Assembly: GCF_009688965.1 (NCBI RefSeq)
Contig: NZ_AP021875.1
Coordinates: forward strand, 1,116,001-1,180,000
From: Desulfosarcina widdelii
GTDB lineage: Bacteria; Desulfobacterota; Desulfobacteria; Desulfobacterales; Desulfosarcinaceae
DNA length: 64,000 nt
Reading direction: 5' to 3'
Below are positions 1-7,729 of the stretch, in pieces (the first letter of the stretch is position 1; every line of letters starts with the position of its first letter). The notes below the pieces were generated by a model, which was not told where the DNA came from, made no database searches, and was given only the letters and a program-made list of their open reading frames with translations. The position numbers were made by a program, and so were the translations under genes.

Positions 1-790
1 AGACCTCCTTCAGAACGAAGCACTCCACCACCACGGCGTAGACCAGCACCACAGCCGAAACTTCTGCAATGGTGACGAACCCGCCGTACACCCCCGCCAG
101 AATGATGCCGATCACCGGCCAGTCCCAGATGCCGGCGACAAAGGCGGTTTTCACCCGTTGGAAGGAGATGTCGCTTTGGGGACGTCTCTGCGGTGCACCC
201 ATTTGTTTGAAAAAAGCGTAGCCACTAAGCACCACAATGAGCAGGATTCCCGGTACCAGCGCGGCCTTGAAAATCCTGCTGATATCCACCTGGGCGATCA
301 CCCCGTAAAGGATCACGGGCAGGCTCGGCGGAAACAGCAGCCCCAGGCTTCCAGAAGTGGTCAAGAGCCCCAGGGTGAATTTTTCCTCGTATCCCCTGCT
401 TCGCATCACCGGATAGAGAATGCTGCCCAGGGCCACAATGGTCACACCGCTGGCGCCGGTCAGGGCCGTAAAGAAGGCGCAGGAACACAGGGCTGCGATG
501 GCCATTCCGCCGGGCAGCCATCCCAGCAGGGCTTCGATGAAATCCATGATGCGCTGGGGGGCCCGGGTTTCGGTGAGCAGGCAGCCTACGAAGGTGAACA
601 GCGGCAGGGCCACCAGGACCGGCATGGATCCCAGACGGTTCATCTCGATCAGAATCATCTGCAGGGCCAGAAGGTCATGGTCCACAAAGAATAAACAGGC
701 CATGGACAGCGCCGCGATAACCGTGAACACCGGGGTTTCCAGCAGCGCCAGCGTCAAAATGGCCAGAATGGCGAGGGTCAGTGGATTCAT
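1..790 (-). CDS. dctM: TRAP transporter large permease DctM, partial
   Basis: This is the N-terminal part of the large membrane subunit of a tripartite ATP-independent periplasmic transporter; the rest lies beyond the left edge. The frame starts MNPLTLAILAILTLALLE at 790 and gives successive hydrophobic segments. It includes the family-typical stretches LALPLF-like (VALPLFTFVG), GASGVTIVALGSILYP and LGLLFPPSLPVILYG, which form the ion-coupled substrate path in DctM/SiaM proteins. The ATG overlaps the dctQ stop codon (ATGA), so the two are translationally coupled. The substrate cannot be told from sequence. Identity as DctM is secure; the end is unseen. Confidence 0.93.
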   Translation of the reverse strand, partial: MNPLTLAILAILTLALLETPVFTVIAALSMACLFFVDHDLLALQMILIEMNRLGSMPVLVALPLFTFVGCLLTETRAPQRIMDFIEALLGWLPGGMAIAALCSCAFFTALTGASGVTIVALGSILYPVMRSRGYEEKFTLGLLTTSGSLGLLFPPSLPVILYGVIAQVDISRIFKAALVPGILLIVVLSGYAFFKQMGAPQRRPQSDISFQRVKTAFVAGIWDWPVIGIILAGVYGGFVTIAEVSAVVLVYAVVVECFVLKEV

Positions 791-1344
791 CGGCCCGACT
801 CGCCTGTGGCAGCCGAATCACCGGAGGGGTGGGAATCGGGTGAGACCATCAGCGCAGCCAGGTAGCGAAAGGCGGTGGAACCGAAAAAAATGGGAAAAAT
901 AATCGCCAGCCATCCCCAACCGCCGAACATGGCGATTTCGTTGCGCACGAAATCGATGGAGGTGATCAGCAGCCCGGCCATGACCGCGGCACCGAACAGG
1001 CTCACGACGCGACCGGACCATTTTCGGACGGTTTGGCTGCAATATCGCAGCACGAGTTCCAGACGGATGTGCCGGCGCTGTTTGAGGGCCAGGGAGGCGC
1101 CCAGCAGGGCCATCCACAGAACCAGGCTGGGGGCGGATTCAAAAATTCGATGGGAAGGCAGATGAAAAAGGTTGCGCGACAGGATGCTGAACAGGACGGC
1201 AGCCACCAGCAGGGCGAAGCAGGCTACGATGACGCATTTTTCAATCCGCGCCAATGCATCGTCCAGTCGTTTGATAAATCGGGTCACAGATTTTTTGATG
1301 GGTAACGTAAGGGTGGAAGATAATAACGACTCATATTCCCGCAT
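787..1344 (-). CDS. dctQ: TRAP transporter small permease DctQ
   Basis: Small four-helix membrane subunit of the TRAP transporter, pairing with DctM. Hydrophobic segments are visible at about residues 37-57, 75-92, 113-133 and 144-164, counted from the chosen ATG, with the family-like ALLGASLALKQRRHIRLE stretch between helices two and three. The open frame extends to 1383, but that part is built from the intergenic GATTTGGGATTT-like repeat. The ATG at 1344 (MREYESLL) is therefore preferred, and a GTG at 1287 is another option; neither has a strong ribosome site. The C-terminal tail overlaps dctM by four bases. Confidence 0.88.
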   Translation of the reverse strand: MREYESLLSSTLTLPIKKSVTRFIKRLDDALARIEKCVIVACFALLVAAVLFSILSRNLFHLPSHRIFESAPSLVLWMALLGASLALKQRRHIRLELVLRYCSQTVRKWSGRVVSLFGAAVMAGLLITSIDFVRNEIAMFGGWGWLAIIFPIFFGSTAFRYLAALMVSPDSHPSGDSAATGESGR

Positions 1345-1627
1345 GGGGCAAAACACAAATCCCAAATTCCAAATCTCAACCAACTAACCAACCAATAAAA
1401 CCAACAACTAAAATCCCCACATCCCAGATCTGATCATTCACCGCCCCCTTCGCTCGAGACACAACGATCGTACAGGGTTTTATAGGACACGGATAAACGC
1501 GGATGAACACGGATCGGTTAATACGCCCAGCCTTCGGCTGAAAACCAACAAACCAACAAACCAATCCAACCAATAAAACCAATCAACAAATCAACCAACT
1601 TTTCCTCTGCGTCTCTGCGGTGAACAA
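1345..1627 (-). repeat. Mosaic intergenic repeat between dctP and dctQ
   Basis: This 283-base gap inside the TRAP operon has no gene. Read on the minus strand it holds, in order, a CGCAGAGACGCAGAGG module (about 1600-1625), a TTGGTT-rich module, a CAGCCGAAGGCTG palindrome (about 1527-1540), the GTTCATCCGCGTTTATCCGTG...TCCTATAAAA module (about 1475-1515), a short CGCTTCGCTCGAG-like piece (about 1440-1460) and a GATTTGGGATTT-like module (1360-1430). The same modules recur in at least ten other gaps of this window. Confidence 0.85.
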
Positions 1628-2635
1628 TCACTTTTTTCCAGCCCGGTATTCCGCAATCAACCCCCGGATGCGGTCCAGCAATTCCTGGGAGTATAGGGAG
1701 GGAACGCTCATCTCGTAATTTTTCTGCGCACTGCGCTGAAATGAAGCGATCTGCTCGGATGTGGGCGCGATCCTTTCGATGCCGGCTTCCTGGATTACCT
1801 GCATGGCCTCGTCGTTGTCCCTGCGGGTCAGCCGGACCAGTTCGGCGGAATATTGTTTGACCAGACGGCTGACAATCTCCCGGTTTTCAGGCTTCAGCCG
1901 GTAAAAGGCGCTTTTGGTCATCAACAGGGCGCCGGTGGAGTTGACCATGGGAAAATCGAGCAGGTATCGGACCCTCGCGTACCACTGAAAGGCAACGGCT
2001 GCAAGCGGCGGAGAATAAAAGGAATCGATCATTCTGGTATCCAGCCCGGTGTTCACATCGGCCAGTTGGAGCGGATATCCCTGAACGCCGAAGGCTTCCA
2101 GGAAATTCTCCGCCACCCGGTCCCCTTTCCAGACCCACATCTTGGTCTGTTTCAGGTCGGCCACGCTGCTCAATGGCCGCTGGGAAAAGAGGTAGACGAA
2201 ACCGGCCTCGGCGAATCCCAGCAATACGTAGCCTTTTTCCTCGAAACGGGCGGCAAAGTCGTCGAACATTCGCTCTTTGACGTAATCGACCTCCTCGTAG
2301 CTGTCGAAAAGCAGGGGCGCTTCCAGCACCCGGATTTCGGGCAGCACCATTCCCAGCCCTACCCCGGAAAAACCTCCGGCATGCAGGCGGTTGACGCGCA
2401 TCTTGCGCAGCACGTCCACCTCGTCGCCGCTGACCCCGCCGGCATAAATCTTGACGGCCACCTCCCCTTTTGTCTCCTTGGCCACCGCGTCGGCAAAATC
2501 GTGCAGGGTATTGGTCCAGGTGCTGCCCTCGGGCATGACCACCGCGATTTTGATTTCCGTGGGGGCGGCATGGGCAGGCCCGCTCAGGCTGCATAGGATC
2601 AATGCGACAATGAAAATCAATGAAATTTTATTCAT
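1628..2635 (-). CDS. dctP: TRAP transporter substrate-binding protein DctP
   Basis: Periplasmic solute receptor of the TRAP system, 335 residues, about the usual family length. A Sec signal peptide is visible (residues 1-23, ending GPAHA-APTEIKIA). The mature part has the DctP-family pattern: EIKIAVVMPEGSTW at the start of lobe one, EVAVKIYAGG, and WVWKGDRVAENFLEAFGVQGYPL near the ligand arginine region of the family. The ribosome site GGAGC lies 8 bases before ATG. It sits between the TatT-like gene upstream and dctQ downstream. The ligand is unknown; TRAP receptors usually take carboxylates, which is family knowledge only. Confidence 0.94.
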   Translation of the reverse strand: MNKISLIFIVALILCSLSGPAHAAPTEIKIAVVMPEGSTWTNTLHDFADAVAKETKGEVAVKIYAGGVSGDEVDVLRKMRVNRLHAGGFSGVGLGMVLPEIRVLEAPLLFDSYEEVDYVKERMFDDFAARFEEKGYVLLGFAEAGFVYLFSQRPLSSVADLKQTKMWVWKGDRVAENFLEAFGVQGYPLQLADVNTGLDTRMIDSFYSPPLAAVAFQWYARVRYLLDFPMVNSTGALLMTKSAFYRLKPENREIVSRLVKQYSAELVRLTRRDNDEAMQVIQEAGIERIAPTSEQIASFQRSAQKNYEMSVPSLYSQELLDRIRGLIAEYRAGKK

Positions 2636-2640
2636 ATAAA

Positions 2641-2760
2641 GCTCCAGAAAATATAACCGCCCGCTTCGCTCGAGGCGCAGAGAGCGCAGAGAGGTAAAGC
2701 GTTTTGCCCTTCAGGCGAAAGAAAAATCTCTGCGTCCTCTGCGTCTCTGCGGTGAATAAA
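2641..2760. repeat. CGCAGAG-type hairpin repeat
   Basis: The spacer is one palindromic repeat unit. CCGCCCGCTTCGCTCGAGGC is followed by CGCAGAGAGCGCAGAGAGG, a central TTTTGCCCTTCAGGCGAAA, then the complementary CTCTGCGTCCTCTGCGTCTC. Transcribed, the two CGCAGAG blocks can pair into a long imperfect hairpin. Near-identical units occur at about 3711-3812, 19160-19250 and 20845-20925. Confidence 0.85.
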
Positions 2761-2766
2761 AATCTT

Positions 2767-3684
2767 TTAATCAAACAACCGATCCACCGCCGCCAGGTAA
2801 ATCCCAGCCCGCTTTGCCGCAATGGAATTGTACAGCGCCAGATCGCCATCTTTAGCCGGGTATTCCGCAATGCGCTGCATGATCGCCACGAACCCCTCGC
2901 GGTCCTGCTGCTGATGCAGGCAAAAACGCCCGTAAAACAGGTCCGCCAGCAGATAGTCCTCTCCGGCGATCTGCCGCAGCTTCCGGTAATGACCGCCGGC
3001 CTTTTCCTGGCTGCCCCCCATCATGGGCGGCCGTGATCCGAAATAGGCCAGCAGGAACAGATGTGCGCCACCGTAATTGTATGCTGGATCCAGGTCGATG
3101 ACCCGCTCCATCACCTTTCTGGCCACATGGGCCTGGGAAACGGCCCGAATGGAATCGAGATTGCGATTGACCCAGGCCCCCAAATTAAATCCGTACCAGA
3201 ACAGGGGTGCAACATCGTCCTTGTCCAACTGCTCCAGATACGGGTCGATGTCAGCAACCCTGGCAAAAGCAGTGCGGGCGCCGGGCGTTCCCAATTCCAG
3301 GGCATCCATGGCGTAGTTCATGCCCTTTTCGTAAGTGTGGTTGAGTTGATTTTTTAGGTTATCGATGTCCGGTTCCTGATCCGTATCAGCGTAGATGTCC
3401 CTTTCGAGTCGGGTTTCCAGAAAACCGAACCCGTAGCTGCCGTACATCCGTGCGATCAAAGTGGTCAGGCGGCGGTCATCGGGGCTGTTGGCCAGCATGG
3501 CTTCCAGCAGTTTGATGTTGGCGGGGATGGCCTTTTCCGTTAAATCCAGGTCGCTGTCGCACTCGAAGGCGGTGACGCCGCTGTCCACCATTTCGGTCAT
3601 CTGGCGCACGATCAGCGTTTTGGGAGAGCAGGCAATGACAAAGGCCGCGATGACAGCCGTCAGAATAATTCGTTTACGCGTCAT
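2767..3684 (-). CDS. TRAP TatT-component-like lipoprotein
   Basis: Lipoprotein of 305 residues resembling the TatT (T-component) family that partners TRAP receptors, first described in Treponema (established knowledge). A lipobox is visible (VIACS, Cys at about 19). The rest is helical and TPR-like: AIPANIKLLEAMLANSPDD, then GMNYAMDALELG, a central FWYGFNLGAWVNRN segment and VMERVIDLDPAYNYGGAHLFLLAYFGSRPP, which is characteristic of the family. It is the first gene of the leftward TRAP cluster, 131 bases upstream of dctP. The role would be to gate or present ligand to DctP; this is inferred from the family. Confidence 0.85.
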   Translation of the reverse strand: MTRKRIILTAVIAAFVIACSPKTLIVRQMTEMVDSGVTAFECDSDLDLTEKAIPANIKLLEAMLANSPDDRRLTTLIARMYGSYGFGFLETRLERDIYADTDQEPDIDNLKNQLNHTYEKGMNYAMDALELGTPGARTAFARVADIDPYLEQLDKDDVAPLFWYGFNLGAWVNRNLDSIRAVSQAHVARKVMERVIDLDPAYNYGGAHLFLLAYFGSRPPMMGGSQEKAGGHYRKLRQIAGEDYLLADLFYGRFCLHQQQDREGFVAIMQRIAEYPAKDGDLALYNSIAAKRAGIYLAAVDRLFD

Positions 3685-3704
3685 AGCAATTGGATCTCAT
3701 ATCT

Positions 3705-4036
3705 AATCGTTCACCGCCCGCTTCGCTCGAGACGCAGAGTTCGCAGAGGTTTAAAAGATTGCGCCTTTCAAGCGCAAAAAAAAGATTCTAGGTTTTCTGC
3801 GTCTCTGCGGAGAACGATTTATTCCTGAATTTCCCCAATCTCATATCTCACATCCGGCACCTCACTGCTTTCCAACCAATCCAACCAACTTAACCAACCA
3901 ACGGCTTTTAACTCTGCGCTCTCTGCGCCTCTGCGGTGAAAGCCCATATCTCACATCCCATATCCCAAATCACCCATCCTGCAACCCACCGCTGTCCAAA
4001 CAACGAACCAATTCAACAAATTCAACCAACCAACCG
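3705..4036. repeat. Mosaic intergenic repeats upstream of tatT-like gene
   Basis: No gene is seen in these 332 bases. A CGCAGAG hairpin unit (3711-3812) is followed by ATCCCATATC-like, TTGGTT-complement (CCAACC) and CTCTGCGCCTCTGCGGTGAA modules, and again by AATCC/CAACC stretches up to the TetR stop. The gap carries any promoter for the TRAP operon, but none can be picked out. Confidence 0.8.
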
Positions 4037-4039
4037 CCC

Positions 4040-4705
4040 TCACTCCTCCCCACCCTTTTCCGGCGCAGCGGCAATTTCCCTGGCCGGCAGTTTCTGAAGA
4101 TCCTCGGGAATCCTGCCCGTCGTGAAAACGCTGCTGATGATGCGCACCAGCCGGTAGACATGGCGTTTGATCTCCTCCTGGGATCTGCCTGGATAGTTCT
4201 TGAAAGCCATGACCACGCCGGTGATGGAAGCATATATGGCGTGGGTGACCAGCCGATTGTTGTTCCCGATATCGGTTTGTTGGTTGACCCGCTCCAGGAT
4301 GTCCAGAAAATGCCGCTGCATGGCGTTGTAGCGATCCAGGGCCTTGGGCTGAATCTGGCCGGTAACCATGAAATGGCCCATCATCTGGAAGACGGATTCG
4401 TTTTCCATCAGGTAGTTCACGCTTCCCATGGCCAGCTCTTCCAGCGACGTACGCCCTTCTTCGAGGTTTTTTTCAAACAAATCCTCCACCACTTGCATGT
4501 GGCGCACCAGGGCCTCGACAAACACATCGTCCCGGCTGGGAAAATAGCGATAGATGGCCGCGGCCGATATTCCGGCGCGCTTGGCGATGTCCCGCATGCC
4601 GATCTTGTGGAACTCTTTCTGGCTGAACAGATCCATGGCGGCGTCGATGATCAGGTTTTTGCGGGTCTACCGCTCTTCTTTCCTCAGCTTCTGAAAGGTT
4701 GACAT
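4040..4705 (-). pseudogene. TetR/AcrR family regulator with in-frame amber codon
   Basis: From the natural-looking ATG at 4705 (ribosome site AGGA upstream) the frame reads MSTFQKLRKEER, then TAG at 4667-4669, then TRKNLIIDAAMDLFSQKEF and on without a break. The stop removes the first part of the TetR helix-turn-helix; helices two and three (MRDIAKRAGISAAAIYRYFPSRDDVF) are intact. Restart at the internal ATG at 4636 would give 198 residues lacking helix one, which is unlikely to bind DNA normally. The C-terminal ligand domain looks full length. It may have regulated the downstream TRAP operon. Alternatives are a sequencing error, suppression, or recent inactivation. Confidence 0.82.
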
Positions 4706-4744
4706 TTCCGATTCCTGCATCCTTTCCACCTTTGGGGGGAGCAA

Positions 4745-4910
4745 CATCAATGGCTTTGTAAAATGTGCCAGGCTCGTCATGCCGGACTTGATCCGGCATC
4801 CAGAAGATATTGAAAAAACTGGATAGCGCTGAAGCTTCACTTCGTGCCCGGCCTACGCCGGAATGACGCCAACCCGGCATATTCGACTTTTTACGAAACC
4901 GTCAATATTC
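4745..4910 (-). repeat. MITE-like GCCGGACTTGATCCGGC palindrome element
   Basis: Copy 1 of a recurring non-coding element. It has a TGTAAAA/TTTTTACGAAACCGTCAAT border, then TCGTCATGCCGGACTTGATC followed by CGGCATCCAG, then GCCTACGCCGGAATGACG. Each half is itself palindromic, so the transcript would fold into two hairpins. It shares its parts with elements near 17.6, 21.3, 28.1 and 29.9 kb and lies upstream of the TetR gene. Confidence 0.8.
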
Positions 4911-5643
4911 GTTTCCCCCGGCAGCATTGTGGGTAATGAATAGGCGGGCTTGGCGATGACGGCAAACAATGGGCTGTGAACGGTGATCGGTACGAATGGC
5001 CGGCCGGCCATCGTCCTAATGGAAATGTTAATATAAAACGTTTAAAATGACCGGATTTGCCGTTGGTGGATAGGTACCTCGCCCCCTACCCTCAAAAAAC
5101 CATAACTGTGCTTCAGTCCATTAACGCAGTTCACTCGTATTAACAACAAAAATCGGAAAAATTTTTAATTGTCTTTTGTGAAATTTATGTAATAGTCATT
5201 ACCCAAAAATTGTGGCATTAATTTCACAGACATTCTTTCTCGAAGAGGATCAATGGTTTTGAGTATAAACTAATTACTGTTTATTTCCTTTTTTAACTTT
5301 TAGTTATGTCGATTTATGAATTTCTCACTTAAACTTGGCACTGGATCTGCATTTATCTCATTTCAGAAAATGAATTGTATTTACAAAAAAATATTTACCT
5401 ATTTTTCCTGTTGACAAGCGGTTTTTTTTTCGTAAGATGGTGAACATTGTTTACAGCAACATATCGTGTCCCGTTTTACTACCAATGTTAGAACCAGTCT
5501 ATAATAAGTGAATATGAATACACTTTTCGAATTTGCACTGAATGGCAATTCATTTTTAACCTGAACGGTCATCCCTTGTCGCCTTTAGTTAACGTTGTTC
5601 TTGATTTTTACTGCGATATTTCAAGCTGAACGGAATTCAATCG
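4911..5643. other. AT-rich intergenic region with promoter-like sites
   Basis: About 730 bases without a convincing gene on either strand. It is clearly richer in A and T than the surrounding genes. A perfect TATAAT lies at 5500-5505 with a poor upstream hexamer, and a TTGACA lies at 5411-5416 with a poor -10. Either could start transcription of the gene at 5644. I see no riboswitch or repeat here. Confidence 0.5.
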
Positions 5644-6288
5644 ATGCTGATCATGCAAGCTAAACCGACTCGTCGCAATCCCCAATTCAATAAAAGTCAT
5701 CGTATTCTGTTCCGACGGATTCTTGCTTCGATGATCCTGATGTTGTTGTTCCTGTTCCTGCCTTCTTCAGGAACCTGCGAAATGGCCGCCATGACCGACG
5801 ACGAACTGGCCCGGGTCACTGGCCACGGCTTTTCCGAATTTACCCTTACCAACGTCGACGGAGTGGACATCGCCCGCATCGATCTCAACCTGCAGGCGTC
5901 CACCTACGCCACCATGGACTCCCTGAAAATGGGTTACTGGGATAATGGCGGTACGGGTTGGGACCAGAACTGGCTGGGCGTTTCCATCGGTTCCAACGAA
6001 ACGGACATGGTGCTGAGCGGCTTCGTTCTCCAGGCGGAGTTTACCGATATCGACAATGCAGCTATTCGCGAATTGAAAAGCATTACCATGGGATTCCAAA
6101 GCGCCACCGGTACGCTGTCCGCCAACTTCGCCAGCCTCAGTGAACTCACGGTTGAAAATGCATCACGGGACAGCAGCATCAGTGATGCTACCTACACGTT
6201 CACCGGTGGTCCGCTGATGTTGCACATCAATGTGGACGGGACCAATGCTGGGATCTGGTTTGATTTCGGCACGGCCACAAGGGATTGA
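5644..6288 (+). CDS. Exported protein with GQxG leader-like motif (1)
   Basis: Secreted protein of 214 residues, function unknown. A basic N-terminus and hydrophobic stretch (about 23-42) form a long signal sequence. Directly after it comes CEMAAMTDDELARVTGHG (residues 45-62), the same motif found in the genes at 6936, 7730 and 18457; it resembles DUF6160-type proteins and also the double-glycine leader of bacteriocin-like substrates (LSxxELxxIxGG). The mature part is rich in small and polar residues with alternating hydrophobics (FTLTNVDGVDIARIDLNL), suggesting beta structure. Here the usual Gln of GQxG is His. The ribosome site is weak (CGGA). No riboswitch is seen upstream. Confidence 0.75.
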   Translation: MLIMQAKPTRRNPQFNKSHRILFRRILASMILMLLFLFLPSSGTCEMAAMTDDELARVTGHGFSEFTLTNVDGVDIARIDLNLQASTYATMDSLKMGYWDNGGTGWDQNWLGVSIGSNETDMVLSGFVLQAEFTDIDNAAIRELKSITMGFQSATGTLSANFASLSELTVENASRDSSISDATYTFTGGPLMLHINVDGTNAGIWFDFGTATRD

Positions 6289-6540
6289 AGATGTGGGATC
6301 TGAGATTTGAGATATGCGATTTGGTGTAGTGAGGAGAGGATTTATGTTCACCGCAGAGACGCAGAGGACGCAGAGAGTATGGGGGAGGAGGAGCCTTTTG
6401 GGCTGACATACGCTGCGTGCTCTGCGCCTCGAGCGAAGGGCGTTGAAAAGAGGAAAAGCAATTTTGAATGTTGAATTTTTAATTTTGAATGAAGGAGTTG
6501 ATTCCGTTTAACAATTCAAAACTCAAAATTAGCTTAACCA
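6289..6540. repeat. Mosaic intergenic repeats and AATTTTGAATG palindrome
   Basis: The gap starts with a GATTTGAGATATG module, then TTCACCGCAGAGACGCAGAG (6348-6367) and its partial complement CTCTGCGCCTCGAGCGAAGG (6420-6439), forming a hairpin-like unit. At 6460-6535 an AATTTTGAATGTTGAATTTT block is mirrored by AACAATTCAAAACTCAAAAT. These are repeat modules, not genes. Confidence 0.75.
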
Positions 6541-6677
6541 TTTAACCGTAGTACGAAAGGAGGTGATGAAACCGAAGAGACATTCGAGACGGAAGGACCA
6601 ATGGGCATAATCGGATCAGGGTTTTGCGCATAAAAACCGGCTCGAATGCAAAAGGAGGAAGTTTCGTGAGGAGCCAT

Positions 6678-6897
6678 AGATAAAGCCAAACTCCGGGCAA
6701 CCGGAGGACGGAAAGTCACGAATCCGAGTTGTTAGCTCATAGCTCATTGCTTATAGCTCATAGGACAAGGAAAAGAACCTTCGACTATCAGCTATCAGCC
6801 ACAAGCGACCAGCTCAAGGGAATGGACAAAAACCTTCCAACTATGAGCGATCAGCTATCAGCTACGAGCTGCCACCCGGATGGTCGGGCCGCCTGTG
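6678..6897 (+). promoter_or_regulatory. GEMM-I (c-di-GMP/cGAMP) riboswitch
   Basis: The aptamer core is visible: GCCAAACTCCGGGCAACCGG, then AGGACGGAAAGTCACG (6684-6720). CTCCGG-GCAA-CCGGAG makes stem P2 with a GNRA tetraloop, followed by the conserved GACGNAAAGYCACG joining segment. A long third arm follows, in which AGCTCATAGCTCATTGC...CTCATAGG can pair with CTATGAGCGATCAGCTATCAG. It closes with GGTCGGGCCGCCTG (6881-6894), matching the tetraloop-receptor side of the class (GCCGGGYYRCC). It ends about 40 bases before the ATG at 6936, so control of that gene is likely. The ligand (c-di-GMP or 3',3'-cGAMP) cannot be settled by eye. Confidence 0.78.
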
Positions 6898-6935
6898 GTA
6901 AGAGTTCAAACATCTTATCATAGGAGAAAAAAGAA

Positions 6936-7610
6936 ATGAAAAAAGTTTTAGCAATCATCGCAATCGTTATGTTGGTCCCCTTCACCGCTTTTGGTATGGA
7001 AATGATGGCCGACACGGCCTTGGAAGATGTTACCGGTCAGGCCGGTGTGAGCATCTCCATTGACAACGTTCAGATGGATTTCCAGATGGGATACCTTGGT
7101 TGGGGTGATAGCGACGGTATCCTCTATCCTGATGACCTCGCTACTGCTGGCCTTTCTGACTTGCTTGATACTATCGAAGATGGTGGTTGGGTTTACCTGA
7201 GCCAAATGAAATTCTTAGGCATTGTTATTGACAAATACATGGTAGGAACTGCTGGTATAACACCATTGAATCCAACTTTTCACGACGGAACTGCCTTCGC
7301 TGCTGCTGATCTGTCGGCTTTGACAATTGATGTCGGACAGATTTATACACAATTTACTTCAGCATTTGTTCCTGACACTGTGAATAATCTTGCTACGGGC
7401 GTTAAGATTGGTGTGCCCACATTATCAATTGTTGTTGTCCAGATTGCACCGTTTAACATTTCTCTGGTTTCTTACGCTACAGACCCTAATACAGGGGATT
7501 TGATACCCGCGACTCCCGCTACAGACAGCACCGACACTCTGGGCACTATGGCCATGGGCGCCATTCAACTGGATACCAAGGGCGGCAGCATCACCATTTT
7601 CGCCCATTAA
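6936..7610 (+). CDS. Exported protein with GQAG leader-like motif (2), DUF6160-like
   Basis: Secreted protein of 224 residues behind a riboswitch. A Sec signal peptide (1-20) is followed by MEMMADTALEDVTGQAG (21-37), then VSISIDNVQMDFQMGYLGWGD. The ALxxVTGQAGVSI pattern is that of the DUF6160 family of unknown function. The remainder is rich in Thr, Asp, Gly and Ile with acidic stretches and no further recognisable domain. Ribosome site AGGAG lies 10 bases before the ATG. The coding DNA is more AT-rich than its neighbours, which may reflect transfer or low expression constraint. Possible roles are a secreted structural or amyloid-like protein; this is inference. Confidence 0.82.
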   Translation: MKKVLAIIAIVMLVPFTAFGMEMMADTALEDVTGQAGVSISIDNVQMDFQMGYLGWGDSDGILYPDDLATAGLSDLLDTIEDGGWVYLSQMKFLGIVIDKYMVGTAGITPLNPTFHDGTAFAAADLSALTIDVGQIYTQFTSAFVPDTVNNLATGVKIGVPTLSIVVVQIAPFNISLVSYATDPNTGDLIPATPATDSTDTLGTMAMGAIQLDTKGGSITIFAH

Positions 7611-7643
7611 TTCTTGAAGACACTATTTAATCGCCACTAAAAA

Positions 7644-7702
7644 ACGATGGAGAAGGATGCATATGTTTTTACAGATATTGCCCTTCTCCATCGTTCTCTT
7701 TT
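7644..7702 (+). terminator. Hairpin between two leader-motif genes
   Basis: A perfect 13-base inverted repeat (ACGATGGAGAAGG at 7644-7656, complement at 7682-7694) with a 25-base loop, followed by TCTCTTTT. It looks like an intrinsic terminator after the gene at 6936, or an attenuator reducing read-through into the gene at 7730. Confidence 0.6.
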
Positions 7703-7729
7703 CAGAGAAAATTCACCAAACCGACAGAT

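Noticed and set aside
158-902. Open frames on the plus strand across the dctM/dctQ genes
   Set aside because: They are shadows of the minus-strand TRAP genes, lack family motifs and have no ribosome sites.
1376-1582. Small open frame in the dctP-dctQ gap with repeated VGLVCWFVGF-like residues
   Set aside because: It is the translation of the TTGGTT and TCCTATAAAA repeat modules, which appear in non-coding gaps throughout the first 25 kb.
5411-5439. TTGACA at 5411 as a firm promoter
   Set aside because: The matching -10 position reads AAGATG, only two of six bases agreeing; the TATAAT at 5500 lacks a good -35. Neither is strong enough for a separate feature.
6563-6610. Possible 14-codon basic leader peptide (ATG at about 6564, after AAAGGAGGTG) upstream of the riboswitch
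   Set aside because: The ribosome site is only about two bases from the ATG, the peptide has no repeats or control codons that would suggest attenuation, and it ends before the aptamer. Too little to call a gene.
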